A stretch of 64,000 bases of DNA from Mesorhizobium sp. LHD-90 (GCF_030929505.1 NZ_JAVFVV010000007.1:186001-250000); one strand, 5' to 3'; shown: positions 24,960-34,377, counted from the first letter of the stretch. Notes: generated by a model not told the origin, from the sequence alone. Program-made: numbers and translations.

Positions 24960-26453
24960 TCACGCCGCCGCCGGCCGCCTCCCCGCCGCGGTCGCCAGTT
25001 CGCGGATACCGGGCTCGATGTGCTGCAGCGCGATCGACGAGATGCCGAGCCGCATGAAACGCGTCGACTTCGGCGTCTGGTCGAAGAACCGGTCGCCCGG
25101 CTCGATGATGACGCTGCGCGCCGCGGCTGCCTCGGCCAGCCCGCGCGAATCGATGCCGCGCGGGCCTTCGAGCCACAGCGAGGTGCCTCCCGCCGAATCG
25201 GTCGAGCGCCATTCCGGCAGGAAGGCGGAAATCGCGTGCGCCAGCCGCTTGCGGCGTTCCTCGAAGGCCGTCGACAGCCGGCGCACCAGCGCCTCGTGAT
25301 GGCCGAGCGACAGGAACAGCGCCACCGCCCGCTGGTTGTTGGCCGGCGGATGGCGCAGCATGAAACGGCGCAGCGCGCGCAGTTCGGCGATGAGGTCGGC
25401 GGAGGCGACGATGTAGCCCATGCGCAGTCCGGGCGCGAGCGTCTTCGACATCGAGCCGACATAGATGACGCGCCCCGAGCGGTCGAGGCTCTTCAGCGCC
25501 TGCTGCGGCGCCTCGTCGATCAACTGGCTGTCGTAGCCGTCCTCGATGAGGATCTGGTCGTTGCGGCTGGCCCGGGCCAGAAGATCCTGCCGCCGCTCGG
25601 CGCTCATCGGCACCATGGTCGGGCAATGATGGCTGGGGGTGACGAAGACAAAGTTGGCGTCGTCGGGAATGGATGAACTGACGAGGCCCGAGCGGTCGAC
25701 CGGTACCGGCGCGATCTCGGCGCCGGCCAGCCGGAAGATCGAGCGCGCGTCCGGATAGCCCGGATCCTCCATAGCCACCTTGGTGCCCTTGGCCATCAAC
25801 AGCGTCGACAGCATGTAGAGCGCGTTCTGCGCGCCCAGCGTCACGATGATCTCGTCGGGATTGGCGAAGATGCCGCGCCTGGGCAATAGCCGGGCCTGGA
25901 TCTGCTCGATCAGCAGCGGATCGTCGCGATCGACCATGTCGGCCGCCCAGTTGCGGATCTCCAGCACGGCGAGCGCCATGCGGTTGCATTCGCGCCATTC
26001 GGCGGTGGGGAACAGCGCCGGGTCGAACTGGCCGTATACGAATGGATATGACGACTTGATCCAGTTCTCGTTCTTGGCGGGGCGCGGCATCTCGGTCGGC
26101 GCGAACTGGCGCAGCGCCTTCCAGTTCACCTCGCTGGTCGCCTCGGTCTGCTTCAGATGCGGCTTGGCCGGGGTGGCCAGCACCTCCGGGTTGACGAAAT
26201 GGCCGCGCCGTTCGCGGGCGACGAGGAACCCCTGGTCGACGAGCTGCTGGAAGGCCAGGACCACGGTTCCGCGCGCCACGCCGAGTTTCTCGGCCAGGAT
26301 GCGGCAGGACGGCAGCGGCATGGAGGCAGCGATCTGGCGGTCGAGAATGGCTGCGACGATCGCCTGGCGGATCTGCGCCTGCAGGGTCTGGCCGGACTCG
26401 GCCGAGATGCGGAACAGGCCGGACCATATGGCCGCGTCGTTTCTCTGGGGCAT
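24960..26453 (-). CDS. MocR/PdxR-like GntR regulator with aminotransferase domain
   Basis: A 497-residue fusion of an N-terminal GntR winged helix (about 15-85: LQAQIRQAIVAAILDRQIAA, LPSCRILAEKLGVARGTVVLAFQQLVDQGF) and a fold-type I aminotransferase domain that binds PLP. The PLP lysine motif reads YVGSMSKTLAPGLRMGY, with the Asp/Tyr in IEDGYDSQL. MocR proteins use PLP and an amino compound to control genes for vitamin B6, GABA or taurine use. GAGGAA precedes the ATG at 26453. An inverted repeat 43-70 bases upstream is its likely operator. The neighbouring divergent gene is pgi, which is not a typical MocR target, so autoregulation or a distant target is likely. Confidence 0.9.
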   Translation of the reverse strand: MPQRNDAAIWSGLFRISAESGQTLQAQIRQAIVAAILDRQIAASMPLPSCRILAEKLGVARGTVVLAFQQLVDQGFLVARERRGHFVNPEVLATPAKPHLKQTEATSEVNWKALRQFAPTEMPRPAKNENWIKSSYPFVYGQFDPALFPTAEWRECNRMALAVLEIRNWAADMVDRDDPLLIEQIQARLLPRRGIFANPDEIIVTLGAQNALYMLSTLLMAKGTKVAMEDPGYPDARSIFRLAGAEIAPVPVDRSGLVSSSIPDDANFVFVTPSHHCPTMVPMSAERRQDLLARASRNDQILIEDGYDSQLIDEAPQQALKSLDRSGRVIYVGSMSKTLAPGLRMGYIVASADLIAELRALRRFMLRHPPANNQRAVALFLSLGHHEALVRRLSTAFEERRKRLAHAISAFLPEWRSTDSAGGTSLWLEGPRGIDSRGLAEAAAARSVIIEPGDRFFDQTPKSTRFMRLGISSIALQHIEPGIRELATAAGRRPAAA

Positions 26454-26762
26454 CGGGCATTCCTCGAAGCTGGAATCGATTTCATCGAACTTTGCTGGAC
26501 CAGAGAATGCTATTCCTGGTCCAATGCCTTGCGCCAATCAAAAATTCTGATCGCAAGGATTTGTGCCAGTGATGCTTGGTCGGAGGGCCAGCCGGAAGGG
26601 AGCTGCCGTTGCGGAATGCAACCCGCAAAAGCGGCGGAAGTCGGGCTGCGCTGCGAACCGTTTGAATTTTCCCCGCCGCCCTTTCCCAATCGGGCGTGAG
26701 CCGTGCTAGGGCTTGGCCGGAAGCCGCAACCGCCGGACCGGCGGAACAAGGGGAGACCTTGG
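26454..26762. other. Divergent promoter region between MocR gene and pgi
   Basis: No gene is seen. It contains the MocR-type inverted repeat at 26496-26523 near the MocR start, and a GGGGAG ribosome-binding site before pgi. The rest shows no feature that I can support. Confidence 0.5.
26496..26523. promoter_or_regulatory. Inverted repeat, likely MocR operator
   Basis: TGGACCAG and CTGGTCCA are perfect inverted arms 12 bases apart, and the spacer itself contains GAAT facing ATTC. The site lies 43-70 bases upstream of the MocR-family start codon, where autoregulating MocR proteins usually bind. There is no direct proof of binding. Confidence 0.6.
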
Positions 26763-28403
26763 ATGAGCACACAAGCCGTCAGGACAGCGCTTGAGGCGCT
26801 GCGCGCGCACCGCGCCCAAAACCCCGCCGACATGCGAAAGGCCTTCGCCGACGATCCCGGCCGTTTCGGCGCGTTCTCGCTGACCGACGGCGACCTGATG
26901 CTGGATTGGTCGAAATGCGCGGTCGACGCCGAGACGATGCGCCTGCTGGAAGCGCTGGCAAGGGCGGGCAAGGTGGAAGAACGCCGCGCCGCGATGTTTG
27001 CGGGCGAGAAGATAAACATCACCGAGAACCGCGCCGTGCTGCATACCGCGCTGCGCAACCCTCTCGGCACGTCGGTGATCGTCGATGGCGTGGACGTCAT
27101 GCCCGAGGTGCATGCGGTGCTCGACGCCATGCAGCGATTCTCCGACGCCGTGCGCGAAGGGCTGGTGCGCGGCGCGGCGGGCAAACGCTTCACGGATGTC
27201 GTCAACATCGGCATCGGCGGCTCGGACCTCGGCCCGGTGATGGCGACGCTGGCGCTGGCGCCCTACCATGACGGGCCACGCACGCATTTCGTGTCGAACA
27301 TCGACGGCGCGCATATGCACGACACGCTGAAGGGGCTCGATCCGGCCTCGACCCTTTTCATCGTGGCGTCGAAGACCTTCACCACGGTGGAGACGATGAC
27401 CAACGCCGAGACGGCGCGCCGATGGATCGTGGACGCGCTGGGCAAGACCGCCGTGCCCAGCCATTTCGCCGCCGTTTCCACCGCGCTCGACAAGGTTGCC
27501 GCCTTCGGTATCGCGCCGGACCGGGTGTTCGGCTTCTGGGACTGGGTCGGCGGCCGCTATTCGCTGTGGGGGGCGATCGGCCTGCCGATCATGATCGCGG
27601 TGGGCGCCGAGAATTTCCGCGCCTTCCTGGCCGGCGCGCATGAGATGGACCGGCATTTCGCCACCGCGCCGCTGCTCGAGAACCTGCCTGCGGTGATGGG
27701 GCTGGTCGGCTTCTGGCACCGCGTGGTGTGCGCCTATCCGGCGCGCGCCGTCATCCCCTACGACCAGCGCCTGTTGCGGCTGCCGGCCTATCTGCAGCAA
27801 CTCGACATGGAGTCCAACGGCAAGGCTGTCACGCTGGAAGGCGGCAGGGTTTCGACGCCGACCGGGCCGCTGGTGTGGGGCGAGCCAGGCACCAACGGCC
27901 AGCACGCCTTCTTCCAATTGCTGCATCAGGGCACGGACTTCATTCCGGTCGAGTTTCTGGCGGCGGCGGAGGGCCACGAGCCGGAGTTGAAGCATCACCA
28001 CGACCTGCTTCTGTCGAACTGCCTGGCGCAGTCGGAAGCGTTGATGAAGGGCCGCACGCTGGACGAAGCGAAGGCGCAGATGTTGGCCAAGGGCATGACC
28101 ACGAACGATGTCGAAAAGATCGCGCCGCACCGCGTGTTCACCGGCAACCGTCCCTCGGTGACGATCCTTTACCGCAAGCTGGATCCGCGCACGCTGGGGC
28201 GGCTGATCGCGCTCTACGAACACCGCGTCTTCGTCGAGGGCGCGCTGTTCGACATCAACTCCTTCGACCAGTGGGGGGTGGAACTTGGCAAGGAACTTGC
28301 CACGGCGCTGCTGCCTGTCGTGGAGGGGAAAACTCACGCCGCCGGCGATGCTTCGACGGCCGGACTTGTGGCGCATGTCCACAGGCTGAGACGGGAAGGA
28401 TAG
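26763..28403 (+). CDS. pgi: Glucose-6-phosphate isomerase
   Basis: A 546-residue phosphoglucose isomerase converting glucose 6-phosphate to fructose 6-phosphate in glycolysis and gluconeogenesis. Family motifs include [52 protein letters not shown], the active-site Glu region [19 protein letters not shown], and the C-terminal [18 protein letters not shown] lies upstream of the ATG at 26763; a start at 26703 would add 20 atypical residues. It is followed by a HAD phosphatase gene on the same strand, 70 bases on. Confidence 0.97.
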   Translation: MSTQAVRTALEALRAHRAQNPADMRKAFADDPGRFGAFSLTDGDLMLDWSKCAVDAETMRLLEALARAGKVEERRAAMFAGEKINITENRAVLHTALRNPLGTSVIVDGVDVMPEVHAVLDAMQRFSDAVREGLVRGAAGKRFTDVVNIGIGGSDLGPVMATLALAPYHDGPRTHFVSNIDGAHMHDTLKGLDPASTLFIVASKTFTTVETMTNAETARRWIVDALGKTAVPSHFAAVSTALDKVAAFGIAPDRVFGFWDWVGGRYSLWGAIGLPIMIAVGAENFRAFLAGAHEMDRHFATAPLLENLPAVMGLVGFWHRVVCAYPARAVIPYDQRLLRLPAYLQQLDMESNGKAVTLEGGRVSTPTGPLVWGEPGTNGQHAFFQLLHQGTDFIPVEFLAAAEGHEPELKHHHDLLLSNCLAQSEALMKGRTLDEAKAQMLAKGMTTNDVEKIAPHRVFTGNRPSVTILYRKLDPRTLGRLIALYEHRVFVEGALFDINSFDQWGVELGKELATALLPVVEGKTHAAGDASTAGLVAHVHRLRREG

Positions 28404-28473
28404 GGACCATTCAGGTCGTTGGTGTTGGACGGAAAAGTGCGTCCGGCCTAGGAAGCAGAAAAGGTAAGCCATC

Positions 28474-29184
28474 TTGCGCGATATTCGGGGAATCCTGTTC
28501 GACAAGGACGGGACGCTGGTCGACTTCCAGGCGACGTGGTTCGCCATCGGCGATATGCTCGCGCTGCAGGCGGCGGGCGGAGACCGGCGCAAGGCGGACG
28601 CGCTGATGACGGTCGCCGGCTATGATTTCGAGCGCCACTGCTTCAGGGCCGACTCGGTGTTCGCCGCCGGCACCAATGCCGACATCGTGGCGCTGTGGTA
28701 TCCGCAAGTGCCGCCCGCCGAACGCGCGGCCATGACCGTCGGCTTCGACCGCTTCACGGCGGACGAGGGGGCGGCGCAGTCCGTTCCGCTTCCGGGCAGC
28801 CGCGAAGCGATCGCGGCCCTGCATGCCGCCGGCTTCCGGCTGGGCGTCGCCACCAACGATTCCACCGGAGGCGCGGAAAAGACGCTGCTGGCGCTGGGCG
28901 TCGCGCAAATGTTCGACGCGGCCTACGGCTATGACGGCGTCGCCAATCCGAAACCAGCGCCGGACGCGATTCACGCCTTCTGCGACCTGACCGGACTAAG
29001 ACCCTCGCAAATCGCCATGGTCGGCGACAACCGCCACGACCTCGAAATGGCGCATGCCGCCGGGGCGGGGCTGGCGGTGGCGGTGCTGTCCGGAACCGGC
29101 ACGCGGGAATCCTTGGCGCCGATGGCCGATGTGGTTTTGGATTCCATCGCCGAACTGCCGGGATTCTTGGCGGCGAAGGGCTAG
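28474..29184 (+). CDS. HAD-IA family phosphatase (phosphoglycolate phosphatase-like)
   Basis: A 236-residue haloacid-dehalogenase-type hydrolase. Motif I is ILFDKDGTLVDF with nucleophile Asp10 and Asp12, motif II is the Thr of GVATNDSTGG, and motif IV is IAMVGDNRHDLEMAHAAGA. A helical cap lies between motifs I and II, as in phosphoglycolate phosphatase. Translation appears to begin at TTG 28474, since no ATG or GTG is placed before motif I. The substrate is a small phosphate ester that sequence alone does not identify. It is probably cotranscribed with pgi. Confidence 0.87.
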   Translation: MRDIRGILFDKDGTLVDFQATWFAIGDMLALQAAGGDRRKADALMTVAGYDFERHCFRADSVFAAGTNADIVALWYPQVPPAERAAMTVGFDRFTADEGAAQSVPLPGSREAIAALHAAGFRLGVATNDSTGGAEKTLLALGVAQMFDAAYGYDGVANPKPAPDAIHAFCDLTGLRPSQIAMVGDNRHDLEMAHAAGAGLAVAVLSGTGTRESLAPMADVVLDSIAELPGFLAAKG

Positions 29185-29344
29185 GTGGCCCTGAGCGCAG
29201 ACCGTTGGCTTGCCGCCAAGGGCGCCGGGCCTCGGCGGACGCCGCTGCCGGCCTGTTGCGCGCAGTCGCCGCCCGTCGCAGAATGGCCAGGATCATGCTA
29301 GGCCGCGCGACCGTCGCCGCAATGCCTGGCCCGGGAGACAAGCC

Positions 29345-29977
29345 ATGGATTGGAGCAAGGGGCGTGGCCGGCTGATCCTGATTGCGGGAGCGGTGGGGAC
29401 TTTCTGCCTGCTGCTCGGCCTGGAAGCTTTGCGGGAAGAGGAGGACATCACTGCCGCGGAGCTGTTGACGGAAGCCGTGGGCATCGCGCTTCTCGTCGGC
29501 TGCTCGGCCTGCGTGGCGCTCCTGTCTTCGCGCCTGCGTGAACAGGAGGCTGAAAGCTTCGACCTGCGCGACGAAGTTGCGCGATTGCGAGAGCGCGACA
29601 CACAATGGCGCTCCGGCCTGGCCGACCATTTCCAGGAACTAGGCGCCGCCATCCAACGCCAGTTCGTCGCCTGGGGTTGCACGCAAGCCGAGCAGGAGGT
29701 CGGACTTCTGCTGCTTAAGGGCTTCAGCCACAAGGAGATCGCGCGCATTCGCGGAGCAAGCGAGGCGACTATTCGCCAGCAGGCGACCACGCTCTACCAC
29801 AAGGCCGAGCTCTCGGGCCGCGCAGCGCTCTCTGCATATTTCCTCGAAGACCTGTTGCTGCCGCCGCGCCCGGTGCCGCCGTCATTGGCCCCCGGTGGTG
29901 GCCTTGCCCGCCCGGCGATGTCGGAGGCGCTGGCCGCGCCGCATCGGACGGCGCGCGGCGGTTTTCCGTCATCCTGA
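29345..29977 (+). CDS. Membrane-anchored LuxR-type helix-turn-helix regulator
   Basis: A 210-residue protein with two hydrophobic segments near the N-terminus (about 9-27 and 39-60), a charged coiled-coil-like stretch (62-88) and a LuxR/FixJ-type DNA-binding domain (about 105-168: CTQAEQEVGLLLLKGFSHKE, then IRGASEATIRQQATTLYHKA). It has no receiver or autoinducer domain, so signal input may come through the membrane part. GGGAGA precedes the ATG. It sits 15 bases upstream of an outer-membrane-type protein gene, so it may be the first gene of that operon or its regulator. The C-terminal 40 residues are Pro/Ala-rich. Confidence 0.78.
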   Translation: MDWSKGRGRLILIAGAVGTFCLLLGLEALREEEDITAAELLTEAVGIALLVGCSACVALLSSRLREQEAESFDLRDEVARLRERDTQWRSGLADHFQELGAAIQRQFVAWGCTQAEQEVGLLLLKGFSHKEIARIRGASEATIRQQATTLYHKAELSGRAALSAYFLEDLLLPPRPVPPSLAPGGGLARPAMSEALAAPHRTARGGFPSS

Positions 29978-29992
29978 TTCTTCGAACAGACC

Positions 29993-31222
29993 ATGGGCGC
30001 CGGACAGGTTCGCGACGCATCCCACGGTAGGCCGCGAACCCGGCGTATCCTAGGCTTCGTTGTCGGCGGGCTGTTGTCGCTGGCATTGTCCACGACGGCG
30101 TATGCCGAAGAAGACCTGTTACGCGAACTGGTCGAGGATTGCGCCGCGCCGTGTGCCGAGTTTGAAATTTCCACCGAGCTTCAGGGCGACCGGGTGTTCG
30201 CGGCCAGTCCGCCGGCCCTGAAATCCTATGTGCTTCAGCCGACCATCACGGCCGACCTGGTGCTGGCACCGACCGACTATCTGCGACTGGCGACGTCCAT
30301 CATCACCGAGCCGGTGGTGGACCCGGCGCCGGGCCAGGATGCGGTTTTTGCCGGCATCGGCACATATGTGGCCGAACTGTACTCGATGGTCGAGACCGGT
30401 CCCGCGACCACGCGGCTGGGAAAATTCGACACGATCTTCAGCCTCGTCAGCGAAGTCGCCCCGGGGATCAACTCCGACGATCTGGCGTCCGACTTCGACG
30501 CGGACGAGCGTCTGGGCGGGGAATTTGTCCTTGGCTTCGAAGGCCTCGGGTTGAACCATGCATTGGCGGCGACCTTGTTCACGACGGATCGCACGATTCT
30601 GAGCGAGTCGCTCTTCACCAACCGGGGCCGAACCAGCCTGGCGGATGGCGGGGCGGGCAACACCAACGGCCTGTCGTCGTTCTCGATCACCCTTGACGGC
30701 TGCGAAGGTTCGGGAACGGCGGAATGCTATTGGGATGGCGAATTTGGCTACAGGTTGGGCTTTCGCTACCAGAGGGCGGGGCAACCGACCGAGGAGGACA
30801 TCGAAGACGAAGTGAAATCCGGTGACGAAACGGCTTTCCTGGCCGCCGCGACCAAGAGTTTCGAGCTGGACGACATGACGCTCAGGCTGCTGGGCGAGGT
30901 GGCCTTTCTCCGGCATTTCGACGGGGGCGAGGACGATGCCTTGTCCGTCACGGGCTCCGCCGCGCTCGAGGTGGATGCCTTGACCTACATCGCGAGCTAC
31001 ACGCAGCAGGTGAACCTCGTCGCCGGCGGGACGGATACAAGCGAGCACCTGGCCGATTTCGAGGTGCTCTATTCGCCCGACGGCGACAGGCCGTTGGCCG
31101 AAACCGCGTGGGAACTCGCCGCCGCCTATACCTTCGCAATGAATGCGGAACGCGAAGATGCTCACATGTTCAGCGTTCGCGCGGTGTTCAATTTCAGCGG
31201 TGAGGTAGAGTTCGGGCAATAG
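29993..31222 (+). CDS. Predicted exported outer-membrane beta-barrel-like protein
   Basis: 409 residues with an N-terminal signal peptide (positive RPRTRR, hydrophobic core, cleavage near TAYAEED) and alternating polar/hydrophobic strands throughout, such as LKSYVLQPTITADLVLAPTD, YRLGFRYQRAG and a final strand AHMFSVRAVFNFSGEVEFGQ. A C-terminal aromatic-containing strand is the usual ending of outer-membrane barrels. Two Cys residues near the mature N-terminus (DCAAPCAEF) may form a disulfide. I recognise no specific family. It follows the membrane LuxR-type regulator and precedes an RTX protein, which suggests a cell-surface theme. Confidence 0.65.
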   Translation: MGAGQVRDASHGRPRTRRILGFVVGGLLSLALSTTAYAEEDLLRELVEDCAAPCAEFEISTELQGDRVFAASPPALKSYVLQPTITADLVLAPTDYLRLATSIITEPVVDPAPGQDAVFAGIGTYVAELYSMVETGPATTRLGKFDTIFSLVSEVAPGINSDDLASDFDADERLGGEFVLGFEGLGLNHALAATLFTTDRTILSESLFTNRGRTSLADGGAGNTNGLSSFSITLDGCEGSGTAECYWDGEFGYRLGFRYQRAGQPTEEDIEDEVKSGDETAFLAAATKSFELDDMTLRLLGEVAFLRHFDGGEDDALSVTGSAALEVDALTYIASYTQQVNLVAGGTDTSEHLADFEVLYSPDGDRPLAETAWELAAAYTFAMNAEREDAHMFSVRAVFNFSGEVEFGQ

Positions 31223-31542
31223 ATCGCCGGCGGCTTGCTCGGTCTGGCCTGGCGATGGAAGGCTGAATTCCCGCATTCCCATCGGGTCGTGCCTTGTCGT
31301 CCTGGACCGCCGTAGCGGTGGCGAAGTGCTCCGGCCGCCAGACATCGGCTCGCGTCCGATCTATGTCGCCTGGCCTCCGGCGGCGCTCACATCCGTAGGA
31401 TGAACCATGCAAGCAATTGAAAAGGCGAAGGATTCTCTAGACTAACACCTGCCGGATTTCGTTAGGCTCCCGGCCACTCCATGCTCGGTCCGTTGCTGCG
31501 CCTACCTGCCGGCAACGCCACCCGCCCCCCGGAGGACACGCC
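31223..31542. other. Gap before the RTX gene, no gene seen
   Basis: There is no recognisable coding or RNA feature. TTGAAA (31417-31422) and GACTAA (31440-31445), spaced by 17 bases, could be a weak sigma-70-like promoter for the RTX gene. I cannot support more. CGGAGGA lies just before the RTX start. Confidence 0.35.
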
Positions 31543-33579
31543 ATGCCTATCCTGCCCAACTTCGCAGCCGCCAAGTTCAGCAACTCCACCGACATCGACA
31601 ACCCGTTCTTCCCGCTGCCCGGAGGGGCGATCAACAGCTACGGCGCCGAGATCACCGACCCCGAGACGGGGGAGCTGGAAACCGAGCGCAACGATCATTT
31701 TGCCACCTTCGAGACAAAACGGATCGAGGGGGTGACTGCCGCAGTCGTGCGCGACACCGCCTATGCCGACGGCGCGCTGGTCGAGGACACGCTCGACTGG
31801 TACGCGCAGGACGATGCCGGCAATGTCTGGTATCTCGGCGAGATCGCCGTGAACTACCGTTATGACGATGACGGCAACTTCATCGGCACCGACTTCGACG
31901 GGTCGTGGGAGACCGGCGTCGACGGCGCCGCGCCGGGCTGGATCATGCGCGCGGCGCCGAGGGTCGGCGACAGCTATTTCCAGGAACTCTATCCCGGCGT
32001 CGCCGAGGATGAAGGCGAGGTGATCGCCACCGGCCTGACCATCACCACCGACATCGGCACCTTCCGCAATGTCGTGAAAATCCTCGACACGTCGGGCATG
32101 GAGCCTGGCGTCGGCTCCTTCAAATATTTCGCGCCGGGCGTCGGCCAGGTGTTCGAGGAAGAGATCACGCTGCCGGATGAAGAGGTCGAGCTTGCCAGCG
32201 GCCTCCAGAACCGACGTCAGGTCGACGGTTCCAAGCCGGTCGATCCGGACGATCTTGCCTTTGCGGGGGACGGCACGAAAAGGACGGTCACCTTCCTCGG
32301 TGAGGATGCGAACACCAGGAACGCGATCGGCGCCTACTTTTTCGATCCGACGACGGGCGAAATCGGCGAGGCGCGGGTTCTCTTTGCAGACACCTCGGTA
32401 ACGAAGGCGGGTGCGAAGGTGACGCTGGCGGTTCCGGAGGGCCAGTCGCTCGCCCTCTTCCTCATCCCCGACATCGAAACCCTCGGTATCGATCTCGAGG
32501 ACTATGCGAGCGGCGGCCTGTTTTTCCGCAACTTCCAGACGGGCGACGTTGCGCATCTTTATGACGGCATCGACGCCACGACCTACACGCCCGGCCCGGC
32601 CACGATTTATGACCGCCTGGCGCCGCTCGTCGCCGATGCCGACGGCAATCTGCTGCCGATCCGGGCGTTCCACGCCGTCGGAAACCGCGACGGCTTCAAT
32701 TTCCTCAACCCCGTGGCCGGCGAAAATGCCCGCGCGGCCGATCTGGAGGATGGATGCGACGACGAAGACGACGAGGACGCCGCGGTCGTCAGCTTCGAGG
32801 ACGGGCTTGCGAGCACCAACGATTTCGACGGCGACTTCGACGACGCCTTCGTGGCCGTCGGCGACACGCGGCTCAGCCGGGATGAGCTGCACGACCTGCT
32901 CGACGAAATCGGCATCAGCCGGCACGTCGGCACCAATAGCCGCGACCAGCTCATCGGGCATCGCGACGACGATCAACTCATCGCGCTCGACGGCAACGAT
33001 TTTGTCCGCGGCCGCGGCGGCGACGACCAGATCGAGGCCGGCGACGGCAATGATCGCGTCCATGGCGACTCCGGCGACGACGAAACCTTTGGCGAGGCGG
33101 GCAACGACACGCTCTGCGGCGGCAAGGGCAACGATACGGTCGAAGGGGGCGAGGGCAACGACCGACTCGGCGGCGGAGCCGGCAAGGACGAGCTTTCCGG
33201 TGACGAGGGCAATGACAGGCTCTACGGCGGCAATGGCTTCGACGATCTCAAGGGAGGCGAGGGGAATGACCGGGTCTGGGCCGGCGGCGGCGGGGCGCGG
33301 ATGTCCGGCGGCGCGGGCGACGATGTGCTCTACGGCAAGACTGGGGCCAAGGACGTCTTCGTTTTCGAGTTGAGTCCGTTCGGCGATGACCTGATCCGGT
33401 ACTTCGACAACGACAAGGACCGCATCGAGATCGCGACCTATCTCGACGTCGAGGGATTCGACGACATCGAGGTCGAACAGGATGGAAGCTCGACCCTGTT
33501 GACCTTCGCCGAGGGAACGGTCGAGATCCTCAATTTCAACTCCGCGCTGGTCGACGCTTCCGACTTCCGCTTCGTCTGA
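31543..33579 (+). CDS. RTX calcium-binding protein with DUF4114-like domain
   Basis: A 678-residue acidic protein without a signal peptide, as expected for type I secretion. Residues 1-230 form an uncharacterised domain I have met in soil bacteria (DNPFFPLPGG, VVRDTAYADGALVEDTLDWY, AQDDAGNVWYLGEIAV). Residues about 265-400 resemble DUF4114 (NAIGAYFFDPTTGEIGEARVLFADTS ending in LALFLIPD and DGFNFLNPVAGEN). After an Asp/Glu-rich linker, about 15 RTX-type nonapeptides (GGxGNDxxx pattern, e.g. GGEGNDRLGGGAGKDEL) span residues 475-600 and should bind calcium outside the cell. The C-terminal tail would carry the secretion signal. No secretion genes are adjacent. Confidence 0.87.
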   Translation: MPILPNFAAAKFSNSTDIDNPFFPLPGGAINSYGAEITDPETGELETERNDHFATFETKRIEGVTAAVVRDTAYADGALVEDTLDWYAQDDAGNVWYLGEIAVNYRYDDDGNFIGTDFDGSWETGVDGAAPGWIMRAAPRVGDSYFQELYPGVAEDEGEVIATGLTITTDIGTFRNVVKILDTSGMEPGVGSFKYFAPGVGQVFEEEITLPDEEVELASGLQNRRQVDGSKPVDPDDLAFAGDGTKRTVTFLGEDANTRNAIGAYFFDPTTGEIGEARVLFADTSVTKAGAKVTLAVPEGQSLALFLIPDIETLGIDLEDYASGGLFFRNFQTGDVAHLYDGIDATTYTPGPATIYDRLAPLVADADGNLLPIRAFHAVGNRDGFNFLNPVAGENARAADLEDGCDDEDDEDAAVVSFEDGLASTNDFDGDFDDAFVAVGDTRLSRDELHDLLDEIGISRHVGTNSRDQLIGHRDDDQLIALDGNDFVRGRGGDDQIEAGDGNDRVHGDSGDDETFGEAGNDTLCGGKGNDTVEGGEGNDRLGGGAGKDELSGDEGNDRLYGGNGFDDLKGGEGNDRVWAGGGGARMSGGAGDDVLYGKTGAKDVFVFELSPFGDDLIRYFDNDKDRIEIATYLDVEGFDDIEVEQDGSSTLLTFAEGTVEILNFNSALVDASDFRFV

Positions 33580-33597
33580 CGGGGGCGGGGGCTGCAT

Positions 33598-33632
33598 GAT
33601 CGGGCCGTCGGCGACGCGGCGACGGCCCGATC
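33598..33632 (+). terminator. Strong hairpin after the RTX gene
   Basis: Perfect 13-base arms GATCGGGCCGTCG and CGACGGCCCGATC enclose a 9-base loop, starting 18 bases past the RTX stop codon. There is no clear U tract, as in many high-GC terminators. The position makes termination or 3'-end protection the likely role. Confidence 0.55.
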
Positions 33633-33711
33633 GCGAATGCCGTGACCGGAGGACAAACGCGGATGACGCGCGACGCTTCGCTCGCGCACCGAAAACACCT
33701 AGTTTGCGCGG

Positions 33712-34377
33712 ATGCAGTTCGATTCCTCGCAATTCATCCGCGACAACATGCGGGTCGCGCCGGTTCCATCAGTTCCTGAAATCCGCCTCTACACGGCGAC
33801 GCCGGCGAGCGGTTTGCGGCGGCTGGCGGAAAAGGGCGGGAAGCAGAGGCCGCCCTATTGGGCGTATCAATGGGCCGGCGGCCTGGCGCTTGCGCGCTAC
33901 ATTCTTGATCATCCCGAAACCGTCGCCGGCCGGCGCGTGCTCGACCTGGGCGCGGGCTCCGGTCTTGTCGGCATCGCGGCGGCCAAGGCGGGCGCCTCAG
34001 CGATCGTGGCGGCCGAGAGCGACCGCTACGCGCATGCCGCGATCAGGCTCAACGCATCCGAGAACGGTATCGCGATCGATCGTGCGGAGGGCGACGTGCT
34101 GGCCGGGCCGCCTCCCGCCGTCGACCTCGTGCTGGCGGGAGACGTGTTCTACTGCAAGGATGTTGCCGCGCGAATGCTGGTCTTCCTCGACCGTTGCCTT
34201 GCCGCGCGCATCGCGGTGCTGGTCGGCGATCCGGGCCGCCCCCCTCTGCCGCGCGCCCGCCTGCGAGCCATCGCCGACTACATGGTGACCGATGTCGGCG
34301 ACGGCGGGGCGCGAACGCCCGCTTGGGTCTATGTGCTCGAACCGCCGGCCGACCGGGGAGACGCGCCCACGGTCTGA
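33712..34377 (+). CDS. Class I SAM methyltransferase, ETF-beta lysine methyltransferase (METTL20) type
   Basis: A 221-residue seven-beta-strand methyltransferase. The SAM-binding motif I is VLDLGAGSGLVGIAAAKAGA, followed by AAESDRYAHAAIRLNA, and the family-defining post-II motif is DLVLAGDVFYCKD. The PYWAYQWAGGLALARYIL helix precedes motif I. These features match the METTL20/ETFB-lysine methyltransferase group, whose Agrobacterium member modifies the beta subunit of electron transfer flavoprotein. The same substrate is likely but not shown here. No ETF genes are nearby. The start has no strong ribosome-binding site. Confidence 0.87.
   Translation: MQFDSSQFIRDNMRVAPVPSVPEIRLYTATPASGLRRLAEKGGKQRPPYWAYQWAGGLALARYILDHPETVAGRRVLDLGAGSGLVGIAAAKAGASAIVAAESDRYAHAAIRLNASENGIAIDRAEGDVLAGPPPAVDLVLAGDVFYCKDVAARMLVFLDRCLAARIAVLVGDPGRPPLPRARLRAIADYMVTDVGDGGARTPAWVYVLEPPADRGDAPTV

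Noticed and set aside
24789-24960. A possible small gene at the left of the MocR gene (RDDDEAFEHMERAELRYRF...)
   Set aside because: The start of the frame looks protein-like, but it has no ribosome-binding site or ATG and runs on antisense through MocR as low-complexity sequence.
33001-33350. Direct DNA repeat or CRISPR-like array
   Set aside because: The periodic GGCAACGA-type units encode RTX nonapeptides in frame; unit length is about 27 bases without spacers of constant size.
31462-33732. A 756-codon minus-strand frame opposite the RTX gene
   Set aside because: A repetitive Val/Ala/Asp/Glu composition complementary to RTX repeats; no independent support.
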